From Pseudomonas lutea (GTDB taxonomy: Bacteria; Pseudomonadota; Gammaproteobacteria; Pseudomonadales; Pseudomonadaceae), in the NCBI RefSeq assembly GCF_000759445.1, contig NZ_JRMB01000002.1, positions 868,001-932,000 on the forward strand: DNA of 64,000 bases, in the 5' to 3' direction. The notes under the pieces were generated by a model. It ran no database searches. It saw only the letters and a program-made list of their open reading frames with translations, and was not told where the DNA came from. A program made the position numbers and the translations under genes. Of the stretch, positions 17,581-26,589 are shown in pieces; position 1 is the stretch's first letter; each line of letters starts with the position of its first letter.

Positions 17581-18144
17581 TTACAGGGTGGCCAGCCAGC
17601 CCTGCCGGTTGATCCGGTACAACACGTGAGCGCGCAAAGGATGCCCGTTGGGCAGGTGCGGGTGATCGAAGTTGTCGGCGGGGTCATTGCGCATGCCAAT
17701 GGCCTGCATGACCTTCTGCGACGGCAGATTGCTGACTGCCGCGAACGCCACGATTTCATCCAGATCGAGGTGTTCGAAACCGGTGCCAAGGACATTCCAG
17801 GCCGCCTCGCTGGCGTAGCCCAGCCCCCAATGCTCACGCGCCAGACGCCAGCCGATTTCCACTGCCGGGCTGAATGGCGCCTCAAACCCCACCACACTCA
17901 ACCCGGTAAAGCCGATGAATGCTCCGGTGTCCTTGCGTTCAAGCGCCCACAGGCCGAAGCCGTACTCGGCGAAATGCCCGCGCACGCGGCCGATCAGCTT
18001 GGCGCTCTCCATTCGGCTCAGCGGCTGTGGAAAATAACGCATGACCTGTGGATCGGCGCACATCTGTGCGAAGGCCGGCAAATCATCATCTCGCCACTGA
18101 CGCATCAACAAGCGCGCGCTTTCGAGCTCAAGAATCGGCCCCAT
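17581..18144 (-). CDS. GNAT-family N-acetyltransferase (RimJ/RimL-like)
   Basis: This is a 187-residue acetyltransferase of the RimJ/RimL-like GNAT group. It has the N-terminal strand LESARLLMRQWRDDDLPAFA, the acetyl-CoA region EIGWRLAREHWGLGYASEAA (Q/RxxGxG/A type, about residues 103-122), and SNLPSQKVMQAIGM near residue 145, where the family carries its conserved Asn-x-x-Ser. It probably acetylates an N-terminal or small-molecule amine; the acceptor is unknown. I placed the start at 18144 because the frame upstream, which extends to 18981, is antisense to the divergent deacetylase gene. The C-terminal residues NRQGWLATL end 125 bp before tesB. Confidence 0.86.
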   Translation of the reverse strand: MGPILELESARLLMRQWRDDDLPAFAQMCADPQVMRYFPQPLSRMESAKLIGRVRGHFAEYGFGLWALERKDTGAFIGFTGLSVVGFEAPFSPAVEIGWRLAREHWGLGYASEAAWNVLGTGFEHLDLDEIVAFAAVSNLPSQKVMQAIGMRNDPADNFDHPHLPNGHPLRAHVLYRINRQGWLATL

Positions 18145-18267
18145 TCCTTGTGTCCCTCTCGCCTCGCCTTTCAAAATGCCCGTCCGACGACGAATGCCGC
18201 ACAGGCAAATCGCTGTGCGGTGACCGTCGGAAATGGCAAGATTCGCTCTCGAACCAGACGCGTGCGC

Positions 18268-19188
18268 ATGATGCCCCTGCCCCTCATTTACCACGAAGAT
18301 TACAGCCCGGACTTTCCGCCCGACCATCGCTTCCCGATGGACAAGTTCAGGCTTTTGCACGACCACCTTATCGACAGCGGCCTGACCACGGATGCTCAAT
18401 TGTTTCGTCCGCAAGTCTGCCCAACGGACATCCTCGCCCTGGCTCATGACCCCGGGTACATCGAGCGGTACATGGGCGGCGACCTGTCGCGTGAGGATCA
18501 ACGTCGACTTGGCCTGCCCTGGAGCGAAGACCTGGCCCGACGTACGGTGCGTGCGGTGGGTGGCTCGCTGCTGACCGCCGAGCTGGCGCTGCAACACGGG
18601 CTGGCCTGTCACTTGGCGGGCGGCACCCACCATGCGCACTACGACTATCCCGCCGGTTTCTGCATCTTCAACGACCTGGCAATCGTCAGTCAGTACCTGT
18701 TGCAGAGCGGACGCGTCGACCGGGTGCTGATCTTTGATTGCGATGTGCATCAGGGCGACGGCACTGCACGGATCCTTGAGCACACCGAAGAGGCGGTGAC
18801 CGTCTCGCTGCACTGCGAGAAGAATTTCCCGGCGCGCAAGGCGCAAAGTGATTGGGACATTCCACTGCCGATGGGCATGGGCGACGACGACTACCTGAAG
18901 GTGGTGGACGACACGCTTAATTATCTGCTGCCGTTGTACCGGCCCGATCTGGTGCTGTACGACGCCGGGGTGGATGTTCACCAGGATGATGCACTGGGCT
19001 ATCTAAAAATGACCGACGCTGGCGTTGCACGCCGCGACGAGGCAGTGATCCGCCATTGTCTGGGCCGGGACATTCCGGTCATGGGCGTAATAGGCGGCGG
19101 CTACAGCAAGGACCGTCAGGCCCTGGCTTGCCGCCACGGGATCCTGCACCACAGTGCCCAGCGCGTGTGGGTCGAACGAGGGCTTTAG
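18268..19188 (+). CDS. Histone-deacetylase-family zinc amidohydrolase
   Basis: This is a 306-residue protein of the arginase/deacetylase fold. Diagnostic sites are the tandem histidines in LAGGTHHAHYDYPAGFCIFND (about residues 113-133), the zinc ligands Asp-x-His in IFDCDVHQGDGTA, and the second Asp in VLYDAGVDVHQDD. These identify a bacterial class II-like deacetylase (acetoin-utilisation/AcuC-like or acetylpolyamine-type). The native substrate, either an acetyl-lysine or an acetylated small molecule, is not evident. The start is a Met-Met pair at 18268/18271. The divergent GNAT gene begins 123 bp away, so an acetylating and a deacetylating enzyme share one control region. Confidence 0.88.
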   Translation: MMPLPLIYHEDYSPDFPPDHRFPMDKFRLLHDHLIDSGLTTDAQLFRPQVCPTDILALAHDPGYIERYMGGDLSREDQRRLGLPWSEDLARRTVRAVGGSLLTAELALQHGLACHLAGGTHHAHYDYPAGFCIFNDLAIVSQYLLQSGRVDRVLIFDCDVHQGDGTARILEHTEEAVTVSLHCEKNFPARKAQSDWDIPLPMGMGDDDYLKVVDDTLNYLLPLYRPDLVLYDAGVDVHQDDALGYLKMTDAGVARRDEAVIRHCLGRDIPVMGVIGGGYSKDRQALACRHGILHHSAQRVWVERGL

Positions 19189-19263
19189 GCGCCACGGCAA
19201 GGTGTAGGCGCCACCCCCGGTGGCTCCCACAAAGCTGCAAACCCGAGCTGAAGCCAAGCCAAG

Positions 19264-19378
19264 TTACCCACATCCCCTGTGGAACCGCCTGTGGATAACC
19301 TGAGCGCAAGGCTGGCATGCCCTGAGAACACTGGCCCTCGCGAGGGCTGTACGTTTTTTGATCAAAAAGTTTTCCACA
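19264..19378. promoter_or_regulatory. Possible DnaA-box cluster before the flavoprotein gene
   Basis: Three DnaA-box-like nonamers fall in 115 bp: TTACCCACA (19264-19272, one mismatch to TTATCCACA), TGTGGATAA (19290-19298, exact, minus strand) and TTTTCCACA (19370-19378, one mismatch). The rest of the 255-bp gap holds a GC-rich hairpin near 19337-19345 and a TAGAAT -10-like hexamer near 19405. The site calls are sequence matches only. Confidence 0.35.
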
Positions 19379-19444
19379 AGCGATCGCTCGTCGTGAAGCT
19401 CAGGTAGAATGCGCGCCCCCACCTTGCCAACGCTCGAACCGCCG

Positions 19445-20683
19445 ATGACTTCAGACGCCCCCTCACGCAATCAGACTGTCGCCATTATCGGCGGCGGCCC
19501 TGCTGGCCTGATGGCTGCCGAAGTGCTGAGCCAGGCCGGCTATAAGGTCGATGTCTACGACGGCATGCCCTCGGTCGGGCGCAAGTTTCTACTGGCGGGT
19601 GTGGGCGGCATGAACATCACCCACTCCGAACCGTCGCCCGCCTTCGTGTCGCGTTACGCAGAACGCGCGTCGGCGATCGCGCCCATGTTACGAAGCTTCG
19701 GCGCGCAGGCTCTGTGCGACTGGATTCACGGCTTGGGCATCGAGACGTTCATCGGCAGTTCCGGTCGAGTGTTCCCCGCAGACATGAAAGCCGCACCGCT
19801 GCTGCGTGCCTGGCTCAAGCGCTTGCGTGAAGCCGGTGTCGTTATCCACACGCGCCATCGCTGGCTGGGCTGGAATGCCGACAGCAGCCTGCGGATTGCA
19901 ACACCGGATGGGGAAATCGCACTGACTCCCGCCGCCACACTGCTGGCGTTGGGTGGAGCCAGTTGGGCGCGGCTGGGTTCGGATGGCGCGTGGGTGCCGC
20001 TGCTTGAGCAACGCAGTGTTTGCGTGGCCCCCTTGCAGGCGGCCAACTGTGGGTTTGAAGTCGATGCATGGAGCGAACTGCTGCGCAGCAAGTTTGCTGG
20101 CGCACCGCTGAAGAACGTAGCCATGGGCCTGGGAGGTCAGCCTCTGCGGCTGGGTGAGTGCGTGGTGACGCAGACCGGCGTCGAGGGCAGCCTGGTTTAC
20201 GCTTTGTCCGCGCGCATTCGGGAGGCCATCAATCAGTCCGGTTCGGCCACTGTCGAGATCGATCTGTTACCCGGCAAAACACTGGCCGAGGTGCAAAGGG
20301 CGTTGAGCAAACCGCGTGGCTCGCGCTCACTGTCCAAGCACCTGCACAGTCAGCTCGGCATTGATGGCATCAAGGCCGCGCTGCTGCGAGAGCTGGCCCC
20401 AGCCGCAACCTTCACCGACCCGGCCCTGCTGGCATCCGCGATCAAAGCTTTGCCGCTGACGCTGATCAGGCCACGGCCGCTGGATGAAGCCATTAGCACC
20501 GCCGGTGGAGTAACGTTCGAAGCGTTGGACGAGCAAATGATGATCAACGCGCTGCCCGGCGTATTTTGTGCCGGCGAGATGCTCGACTGGGAAGCGCCCA
20601 CCGGTGGTTACCTGCTCACCGCCTGCTTTGCCAGCGGTCGCGCGGCAGCACTGGGAATGGTCAGCTGGTTGCGCAGCTCGTAA
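19445..20683 (+). CDS. NAD(P)/FAD-dependent flavoprotein, HI0933-like (TIGR03862 type)
   Basis: This is a 412-residue flavoprotein. The N-terminal FAD Rossmann motif is VAIIGGGPAGLMAAEVLSQAG (about residues 13-33), followed by VGRKFLLAGVGGMNITHSE, characteristic of HI0933/BaiN-like proteins. A second fingerprint, GVFCAGEMLDWEAPTGGYLL, lies near the C-terminus, where the flavin-binding Gly-Asp/Glu is expected. The biochemical role of this subgroup is not established. The start ATG at 19445 is preferred to one at 19409, which only adds residues without family match. It is convergent with the acyltransferase gene 22 bp away. Confidence 0.85.
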   Translation: MTSDAPSRNQTVAIIGGGPAGLMAAEVLSQAGYKVDVYDGMPSVGRKFLLAGVGGMNITHSEPSPAFVSRYAERASAIAPMLRSFGAQALCDWIHGLGIETFIGSSGRVFPADMKAAPLLRAWLKRLREAGVVIHTRHRWLGWNADSSLRIATPDGEIALTPAATLLALGGASWARLGSDGAWVPLLEQRSVCVAPLQAANCGFEVDAWSELLRSKFAGAPLKNVAMGLGGQPLRLGECVVTQTGVEGSLVYALSARIREAINQSGSATVEIDLLPGKTLAEVQRALSKPRGSRSLSKHLHSQLGIDGIKAALLRELAPAATFTDPALLASAIKALPLTLIRPRPLDEAISTAGGVTFEALDEQMMINALPGVFCAGEMLDWEAPTGGYLLTACFASGRAAALGMVSWLRSS

Positions 20684-20705
20684 GGGTCGCCCTTCACGCG
20701 CACGT

Positions 20706-21881
20706 TCACGCCGCACGATCGATTTGCGGCTCCAAAGTGCCGGCGATGACTTGGCTGTTTGCCGCCTTGCTTCTGGCTGGGCCAGCAGCCCGCTTGCCCC
20801 ATTCGACGCCCTTCAGTTCGATGTATGTGTGAGCCAGGGCGGCCAATCCAATGGCCACCAGGGTCACTACCACTACAAACACGTTGTTGCCCAAATGCGA
20901 ACCGGTGTCCATGAAGCGCTGGCCATCGATCATCGGCGCCATATCGCGGCCGGTGAGTTTCTGCGCCACGATGAACACCGTCGACAGGCAAAACAGCAAG
21001 GCGGCGTGGGTCATGTAAATCGAGTAAGAAAGCTTCCCCAGCAGCCTGAAGACGCCGGTCTTCAGGAACGTCGAGACCCAGCCGGCCTCGAAGGCGAACA
21101 ACAGCACCAGCCCGCAGAACGTCACGCTGGCGATCGGCGAACGGTTCTCGAAGTCGTTCATCACCATCCAGTAACCAATGCTCAGCGTCACCACTTCCAG
21201 CACCGTCATGAGCCAGCGCACTGGCACGAAGCGGTCGCGGATCAGCAGATAAACCAGATAGGTGATGTTGCCGGCAAAGAAGCAGGAAAGGCCGAGCATC
21301 GCACGCCAGACCAGCGGTTCGTTTCCGGTGAAGATCATGGTGAAGGCGATGACCGCCATACAGGCGAACAGCAGAAAGCGGCTTCTCAGCGAGAGCAGGC
21401 ACAGCCCCCCGAACAGCATGTAGATGTAAAACTCGATGCTGATGCTCCATGACGGGTAGTTGAACGACATGGTTTCGGTCAGCGTTGTCCAGGCTTGCAG
21501 CAAGAGCAGGTTGGGCAGTATCTCTGACGGGTCGAACAGGCCGGTGAACGGCACGTTATTCAGGGTGAAGCCTTTTTTGTACGCGGCCCAGCGCACCAGT
21601 TCGAAGAGGATAAAGACCAGCAGCATCACCAGGTGCAGCGGGTACAGGCGAAACACGCGGGAGATGACGAAACGCCTGAAGCTGAATCGCGGCTTCAGCC
21701 CGTAGGAGTGGGCCAGGACAAAGCCGCTGAGCACGAAGAAGAAGTTGAGCAGGATGTCCGCTCGACGAAAAAACGCCATCTCGATAAAAGCGCCCACGAC
21801 GTGCAAATGGTAGAAAACCACCAACAGCGCGAAAAAGCCCCTGAAACTGTCTAGCGTGGTAAATCTCTGAACTGATGCCAT
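20706..21881 (-). CDS. Membrane acyltransferase (acyltransferase 3 / OafA-like)
   Basis: This is a 391-residue integral membrane protein with about ten transmembrane segments. The N-terminal signature LDSFRGFFALLVVFYHLHVV (histidine near residue 22) and SIEFYIYMLFG are those of the acyltransferase-3 family, which O-acetylates lipopolysaccharide, exopolysaccharide or glycolipid sugars at the inner membrane. The C-terminal 30 residues (AAGPARSKAANSQVIAGTLE) are a cytoplasmic tail. No polysaccharide genes adjoin it, so the acceptor is unknown. The gene ends 22 bp from the convergent flavoprotein gene. Confidence 0.86.
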   Translation of the reverse strand: MASVQRFTTLDSFRGFFALLVVFYHLHVVGAFIEMAFFRRADILLNFFFVLSGFVLAHSYGLKPRFSFRRFVISRVFRLYPLHLVMLLVFILFELVRWAAYKKGFTLNNVPFTGLFDPSEILPNLLLLQAWTTLTETMSFNYPSWSISIEFYIYMLFGGLCLLSLRSRFLLFACMAVIAFTMIFTGNEPLVWRAMLGLSCFFAGNITYLVYLLIRDRFVPVRWLMTVLEVVTLSIGYWMVMNDFENRSPIASVTFCGLVLLFAFEAGWVSTFLKTGVFRLLGKLSYSIYMTHAALLFCLSTVFIVAQKLTGRDMAPMIDGQRFMDTGSHLGNNVFVVVVTLVAIGLAALAHTYIELKGVEWGKRAAGPARSKAANSQVIAGTLEPQIDRAA

Positions 21882-22163
21882 GACCCAACGTCCTGTCCTG
21901 GTAAAAAACGCTCTGCTCCGCCGCGACGTTCCGCGGCGTGTACACGGTAGGGCGTTGGCTGGCGCCTCGATAGTTGAAATATTTCATGTGCGATACAAAT
22001 ATCGACGTAAAGATTGACGCCAAGCTTCGCGATCGTGACTGACCAGTCACCGTACGCGATCATCAGGACAAACGTGCTGCGTGGGCGTCAACGATTTGCT
22101 GGCGCCACGGCCTGCATCACGCCCAGCACAAGTAGGGCAAACAGGTCTGTCCTGATTGCCCTC

Positions 22164-22745
22164 TCAACCGTGCGCCGCGGAGCGTGCGTTCAGCAACTGG
22201 CGCGCCGAGTCAGCAATCATCACAACACCGCCGGCCAGCATCAACACGTCCTTGAGCACCAGACGGCCGCCTCCGGACAGGAAAGGAAAGCCAAAATTCG
22301 CGTCGCCAAGACTCGAGACCCAAGCCTCAGGCGTGGTGATCAAAAAGGACAGCGTCACGATCGGGGTGAGGAATGCCAGCACTGACCCCACCATCCCCAG
22401 TCGCTTCGAGAAGGCGTAAGACAACACCAATAAACCGATCAGTATCTCGACGCTGCCCAGGCCATCGGAGAAGGCATAGGTGTTGTTGCTGACCTGCCAC
22501 TCACGCTTGGCCGGATCGAGCTGGCCCTCATGAGTCAGGTGTTCCTTGTATTCATGGGGGTGGTTGTAGAAGAACGACATCACCGGGCTATTGGCCACGA
22601 ATGGCGTGATGCTGTCCGCTTCATAGGGCACAAATTTCAGCGCACCGATCCAGATGAAGATGATCGCGACGCCGACTCTGACCAGGTGAATGCCCAGCTT
22701 GTCGAGCCGGGATGCTTTGTGAAGGAGCGTGTTCAAGGTGGTCAT
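22164..22745 (-). CDS. DUF417 membrane protein (RclC/YkgB-like)
   Basis: This is a 193-residue membrane protein with four predicted helices. It shows the family pattern GIHLVRVGVAIIFIWIGALKFVPYEADSITPFVANSPVMS (about residues 17-56) and NNTYAFSDGLGSVEILIGLLVL. The family includes RclC, linked in E. coli to resistance to reactive chlorine. Here no rclR or rclA neighbours are seen, so the link to hypochlorite is only by homology. I set the start at the ATG at 22745 (MTTLNTLLHKASRLDK); the longer frame to 22844 begins in the intergenic region. The C-terminus reads DSARQLLNARSAAHG. Confidence 0.85.
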   Translation of the reverse strand: MTTLNTLLHKASRLDKLGIHLVRVGVAIIFIWIGALKFVPYEADSITPFVANSPVMSFFYNHPHEYKEHLTHEGQLDPAKREWQVSNNTYAFSDGLGSVEILIGLLVLSYAFSKRLGMVGSVLAFLTPIVTLSFLITTPEAWVSSLGDANFGFPFLSGGGRLVLKDVLMLAGGVVMIADSARQLLNARSAAHG

Positions 22746-23016
22746 GGCGGTAAGTCCTCTGTGTGATTTCAGTGGACTCAGGTTAGGGATTGGGCCTCGA
22801 TGCGTTACTCGCGATCCGCTCAAGATTTTCATTGATCGTCTCAAGTGGCTGAAGTGGCCTCAGCCCCCGCGCAGACCGACGCCAATCGGCCCTCTGCCAA
22901 CTATCAATGCCGACGATGTTCGCTACCAATCGTATTGACTTCTGATTAATTCTGCGGCGAGTAACATCACCTCCATACCGAGTCACCCACTCATTAAACG
23001 TACTGGAGCAACCCTC

Positions 23017-23403
23017 ATGAAAACCAACAAACTGATCCTTGGCCTGGCCTTCTCTGTTCTTGCCACCAGTGCTTTCGCCCTGCCCGCTGTGGACGCCAGC
23101 CACTTCCTGAACGCACCCATCGTTGCCGAGAATGGCTCGTCGCACACCAACATCAACCGAGTCGCCGCTGACGGTGCTGATCGTGTCGGTGCGAACCGTG
23201 TCGCTGCTGACGGTGCTGATCGCGTTGGCGCAAACCGTGTCGCTGCTGACGGTGCTGATCGTGTCGGTGCAAACCGCGTCGCCGCTGACGGTGCTGATCG
23301 TGTCGGTGCAAACCGTGTCGCTGCTGACGGTGCTGATCGTGTCGGTGCAAACCGTGTCGCCGCTGACGGTGCTGATCATGTCGGTGCTGCTCGCTTGAGC
23401 TGA
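23017..23403 (+). CDS. Secreted protein of six 13-residue repeats
   Basis: This is a 128-residue protein with a signal peptide (MKTNKLILGLAFSVLATSAFA, cleavage after about residue 21), a 25-residue linker and six perfect or near-perfect copies of NRVAADGADRVGA (residues 47-124, DNA 23155-23388), ending ARLS. In the last copy one Arg is His. The DNA repeat is 39 bp, with only a few base differences between copies, which points to recent amplification or homogenisation. Similar Pseudomonas proteins are often labelled phage infection protein; I know of no functional evidence for that label and do not adopt it. A GGAG-type ribosome site precedes the ATG. It is monocistronic. Confidence 0.8.
   Translation: MKTNKLILGLAFSVLATSAFALPAVDASHFLNAPIVAENGSSHTNINRVAADGADRVGANRVAADGADRVGANRVAADGADRVGANRVAADGADRVGANRVAADGADRVGANRVAADGADHVGAARLS
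23155..23388 (+). repeat. In-frame 39-bp tandem repeat, six copies
   Basis: The repeat encodes six 13-residue units of the preceding protein. Copies differ mainly at third codon positions (GTC/GTG, GCC/GCT, GCG/GCA). Confidence 0.92.
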
Positions 23404-23666
23404 TTGAAGCAAGCTCCTCCCCAGCCCGGCCATCGCCCGGGCTTGATTGTTTCTGGACCTTGCGTTTTTGCATTTCCCCCTCGCCTCGCTCGCCTCTTCT
23501 CCCTCTGCCTCCCCCTTTCCCGTATACGCCTGTCAGCCATTTCAGACATCGGTTTCAGATTCTTCCCAGTCTGCCGATGCATTCGTACACATGAATGTTG
23601 TGCTGGCTTCCATAACAAAAATCTCCAGCTGACGATTTCGCACATTACAAATTCAGGAGAATTGGA

Positions 23667-25589
23667 ATGAACAGCTGGTTTGCAAACATCAGCGTCAACA
23701 AGAAGCTGGCCCTCGGCTTCGGCGTTGTACTGGTATTGACTGCCCTGCTGGCCGTGGTTGGCTGGAACAGCTTGGGCAAGATGACCTACCGCAGCGATCG
23801 CGTTGCCGACATCAATAAGCTCGGCCAGAAACTGACCGACCTGCGGGTTTCGCGCCTGCAATACATGCTCAGCAACGGCGACACCACCGCTGCACAAAAC
23901 GTCCAGACCGCGCTTGACGCCTTCAAGGCTCAGCAGCAATACCTGCAGAACACCTTCTCCAATCCGCTCAATGTCCCATCCATCAAGGCCATGGGTGAGC
24001 AAATTACCGCGTATCAGTCTTCGCTGAACAAGATGCGTGACGCGTATGAAGTGAGTGCCAAGGTCCGCGCCGACATGGGCGTTGACGCTGTGAAAGCAGC
24101 GGATCTGATCGCGGCGATTAACGACGACGTGCTGAAGCTGGATGTGTTCGATGAACGCCGCTTCGACCAATACCAGGCCGTCATCAAAGCCAAAGAAGAC
24201 GTGATGTTGGTGCGCTACGAAGTGCGCGGCTACACCGCCAACGTTTCGGCCAAGACCGAAGACACCGCCAACCGCCAGCTGACCGCTGCCATTGAGGGCC
24301 TCGCCCCGCTCAACGCCATGTTCGGCGGCACCCAGGCCGAGCGCCTGAAGCAGTTGGAAGCATCGCTGAACGGTTATCGCCAATCGGTGCAGGGCTTCAA
24401 GGTGGCCACTGACAACATCAACGCTGCGCGCACCGAGATGACCGAGGAACAGAGCGCTATTATCAAACTGTCGCAGCAACTCAATGATCTGCAAATCACC
24501 CTCGGCGAAGCCGACAACCAGCAAGCCCGCACCCTGCAATTGGCCGGCACATTGCTGGCGCTGATCCTGGGCACACTGGCGGCGATCATCATCACACGCC
24601 AGATCACCCGCCCGCTTCAGGAAACGCTGGCTGTGGTTGACCGTATCGCATCGGGCGATCTGTCCCACAACATGGTCGTCACCCGCAAAGACGAGTTGGG
24701 CGTTCTGCAAATGGGCATCCAGCGCATGGGCGCTACCCTGCGAGAATTGATCGGCGGCATTCGCGACAGCGTCACGCAAATCGCCAGCGCGGCAGAAGAG
24801 CTGTCGGCCGTGACTGAACAGACCAGCGCCGGGGTGAACAGCCAGAAGGTAGAGACTGACCAGGTGGCTACCGCGATGCACGAAATGTCGGCCACCGTGC
24901 ATGAGGTGGCGCGCAATGCCGAGCAGGCATCGGTCGCAGCCTCTGCCGCCGACAAGCAGGCACGCGAGGGCGACAAGGTGGTGGGCGAAGCGATTACCCA
25001 GATCGAGAAGCTGGCCAGTGAAGTGCTTCGTTCGACCGACGCCATGACCGTGCTGGAGCAGGAAAGCGACAAGATCGGCAAGGTGATGGACGTGATCAAG
25101 GCGGTTGCCGAACAGACCAACCTGCTGGCACTCAACGCTGCCATCGAGGCCGCGCGGGCCGGTGAAGCCGGTCGCGGTTTTGCCGTGGTCGCCGATGAGG
25201 TCCGTGGTTTGGCGCAACGCACCCAGCAATCGACCGAGGAAATCGAAGGCCTGGTCGCAGGGTTGCAGAACGGCACCCGTCAGGTATCGGAAATCATGCT
25301 CAGCAGCCGCAACCTGACCGACAGCTCGGTGGCGCTGACGCGCAAGGCCGGCACGTCGCTGGAAAGCATTACCCAGACAGTGTCGAACATTCAGGCCATG
25401 AACCAGCAAATTGCCGCTGCTGCCGAACAGCAAAGCTCGGTCGCCGAAGAGATCAGCCGCAGCATCGTCAATGTGCGTGACGTGTCCGAGCAGACTGCCG
25501 CCGCCAGCGAAGAAACTGCCGCCTCCAGCGTCGAACTCGCGCGCCTGGGCAATCAGCTGCAAATGCTGGTCAGCCATTTCAAGGTATAA
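23667..25589 (+). CDS. Methyl-accepting chemotaxis protein, HBM-type sensor
   Basis: This is a 640-residue chemoreceptor: a first transmembrane helix (about residues 11-31), a periplasmic all-helical ligand-binding domain of about 250 residues, a second helix (about 289-310, [20 protein letters not shown]), a HAMP domain, and a signalling domain with the conserved hairpin tip around [20 protein letters not shown] (about 485-504). The N-terminus [19 protein letters not shown] and the size of the sensor resemble the HBM (helical bimodular) receptors such as P. putida McpS, which detect TCA-cycle acids; the ligand here is not proven. The C-terminus lacks a CheR-binding pentapeptide of the xWxxF type. 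It is monocistronic. Confidence 0.9.
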   Translation: MNSWFANISVNKKLALGFGVVLVLTALLAVVGWNSLGKMTYRSDRVADINKLGQKLTDLRVSRLQYMLSNGDTTAAQNVQTALDAFKAQQQYLQNTFSNPLNVPSIKAMGEQITAYQSSLNKMRDAYEVSAKVRADMGVDAVKAADLIAAINDDVLKLDVFDERRFDQYQAVIKAKEDVMLVRYEVRGYTANVSAKTEDTANRQLTAAIEGLAPLNAMFGGTQAERLKQLEASLNGYRQSVQGFKVATDNINAARTEMTEEQSAIIKLSQQLNDLQITLGEADNQQARTLQLAGTLLALILGTLAAIIITRQITRPLQETLAVVDRIASGDLSHNMVVTRKDELGVLQMGIQRMGATLRELIGGIRDSVTQIASAAEELSAVTEQTSAGVNSQKVETDQVATAMHEMSATVHEVARNAEQASVAASAADKQAREGDKVVGEAITQIEKLASEVLRSTDAMTVLEQESDKIGKVMDVIKAVAEQTNLLALNAAIEAARAGEAGRGFAVVADEVRGLAQRTQQSTEEIEGLVAGLQNGTRQVSEIMLSSRNLTDSSVALTRKAGTSLESITQTVSNIQAMNQQIAAAAEQQSSVAEEISRSIVNVRDVSEQTAAASEETAASSVELARLGNQLQMLVSHFKV

Positions 25590-25764
25590 ATCTCATGCGT
25601 CTGCGGCAGGCGAAGAAGCGTCTGGCGCAGGCGCTGCGAAGGTGTTGAAGACGAAAAAGCGCAGGCGTATCCGCAATAAAGGGATTTACTGATCCCGCAA
25701 TTGCCACATACTGCCCGCGCTGTTTTATTTCGTCATATTCATTTCCATCGCCAGGTTTATCTCT

Positions 25765-26556
25765 ATGAAAAGAATTCTGCCTTACCTCCTCAGTGCCGCC
25801 CTCTCCTTTGTCCCCTTCTCACTCACTCACGCTGCAACGGCGCCTGCACCGGTGCAACTCATCGTGTTGAGCTCCGGTGGCATCATGGGCGCGTTCAAGG
25901 CGGTGGCGCCCGATTACGAGCAGCGCGCGGGCGTGAAACTGCAAGGTGAGGTGGCGCCGTCGATGGGCGCAACGCCCCAGGCAATCCCCAATCGGCTGGC
26001 CCGACATGAGCCGGCGGACGTCGTACTGATGGTGGGTGCGGCGCTGGACAAGTTGATCAAGGACGGCAAAGTCGATCCGAAAACCCGCGTTGATCTGGGC
26101 AAATCCTACATTGCCATGGCCGTGCGTCACGGCGCACCGCACCCGGACATCAGCACCATGGAAGCCTTCAAGCAAACCCTGCTGAATGCCAGAACCATCG
26201 CCTACTCGGACAGCGCAAGCGGCGTTTATCTGTCCCGCGTGCTGTTCAATCAGATGCACATCGCCGACCGCATTCAGGACAAGAGCCACATGATCCCCGC
26301 CGAACCGGTGGGCGAAGTGGTTGCGCGCGGCGATGCCGAAATCGGTTTTCAGCAATTGAGCGAGCTCAAGCCGGTCGAAGGCATCGACATCATTGGCCTG
26401 ATCCCTGATCAGGCGCAGCAAATGACCCTGTATTCCGCTGGCGTCGTGACCCAGAGCAAACACCCGGAGCAGGCCAAGCAGTTTCTGGACTTCCTGAGTT
26501 CATCCGCCGCAGCGCCCGCAATCAAAGCCAGCGGCCTGGACCCGATTGCCAAGTAG
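25765..26556 (+). CDS. Orphan periplasmic substrate-binding protein (ModA-like fold)
   Basis: This is a 263-residue secreted binding protein. A signal peptide (SAALSFVPFSLTHA, cleavage near residue 24) is followed by LIVLSSGGIMGAFKAVAPDYE, the opening of the SBP_bac_11/ModA-like family, and IAYSDSASGVYLSRVLF and AEIGFQQLSELKPVEGIDI further on. Such proteins bind oxyanions or small organic acids. No permease or ATPase gene is adjacent, so the transporter partner is elsewhere or the protein acts as a free sensor. The start ATG at 25765 follows the chemoreceptor by 175 bp. A REP/satellite island begins just after the stop. Confidence 0.8.
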   Translation: MKRILPYLLSAALSFVPFSLTHAATAPAPVQLIVLSSGGIMGAFKAVAPDYEQRAGVKLQGEVAPSMGATPQAIPNRLARHEPADVVLMVGAALDKLIKDGKVDPKTRVDLGKSYIAMAVRHGAPHPDISTMEAFKQTLLNARTIAYSDSASGVYLSRVLFNQMHIADRIQDKSHMIPAEPVGEVVARGDAEIGFQQLSELKPVEGIDIIGLIPDQAQQMTLYSAGVVTQSKHPEQAKQFLDFLSSSAAAPAIKASGLDPIAK

Positions 26557-26589
26557 CGGTAGCTCAGGGACAAATGCGCTGCATCAAAA

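Noticed and set aside
17581..18981. 466-codon frame covering the GNAT gene
   Set aside because: The upstream half is antisense to the deacetylase gene, and GNAT similarity begins only at 18144.
23376..25577. 733-codon frame antisense to the chemoreceptor
   Set aside because: The sense strand has full MCP domains, and the antisense frame reflects codon bias.
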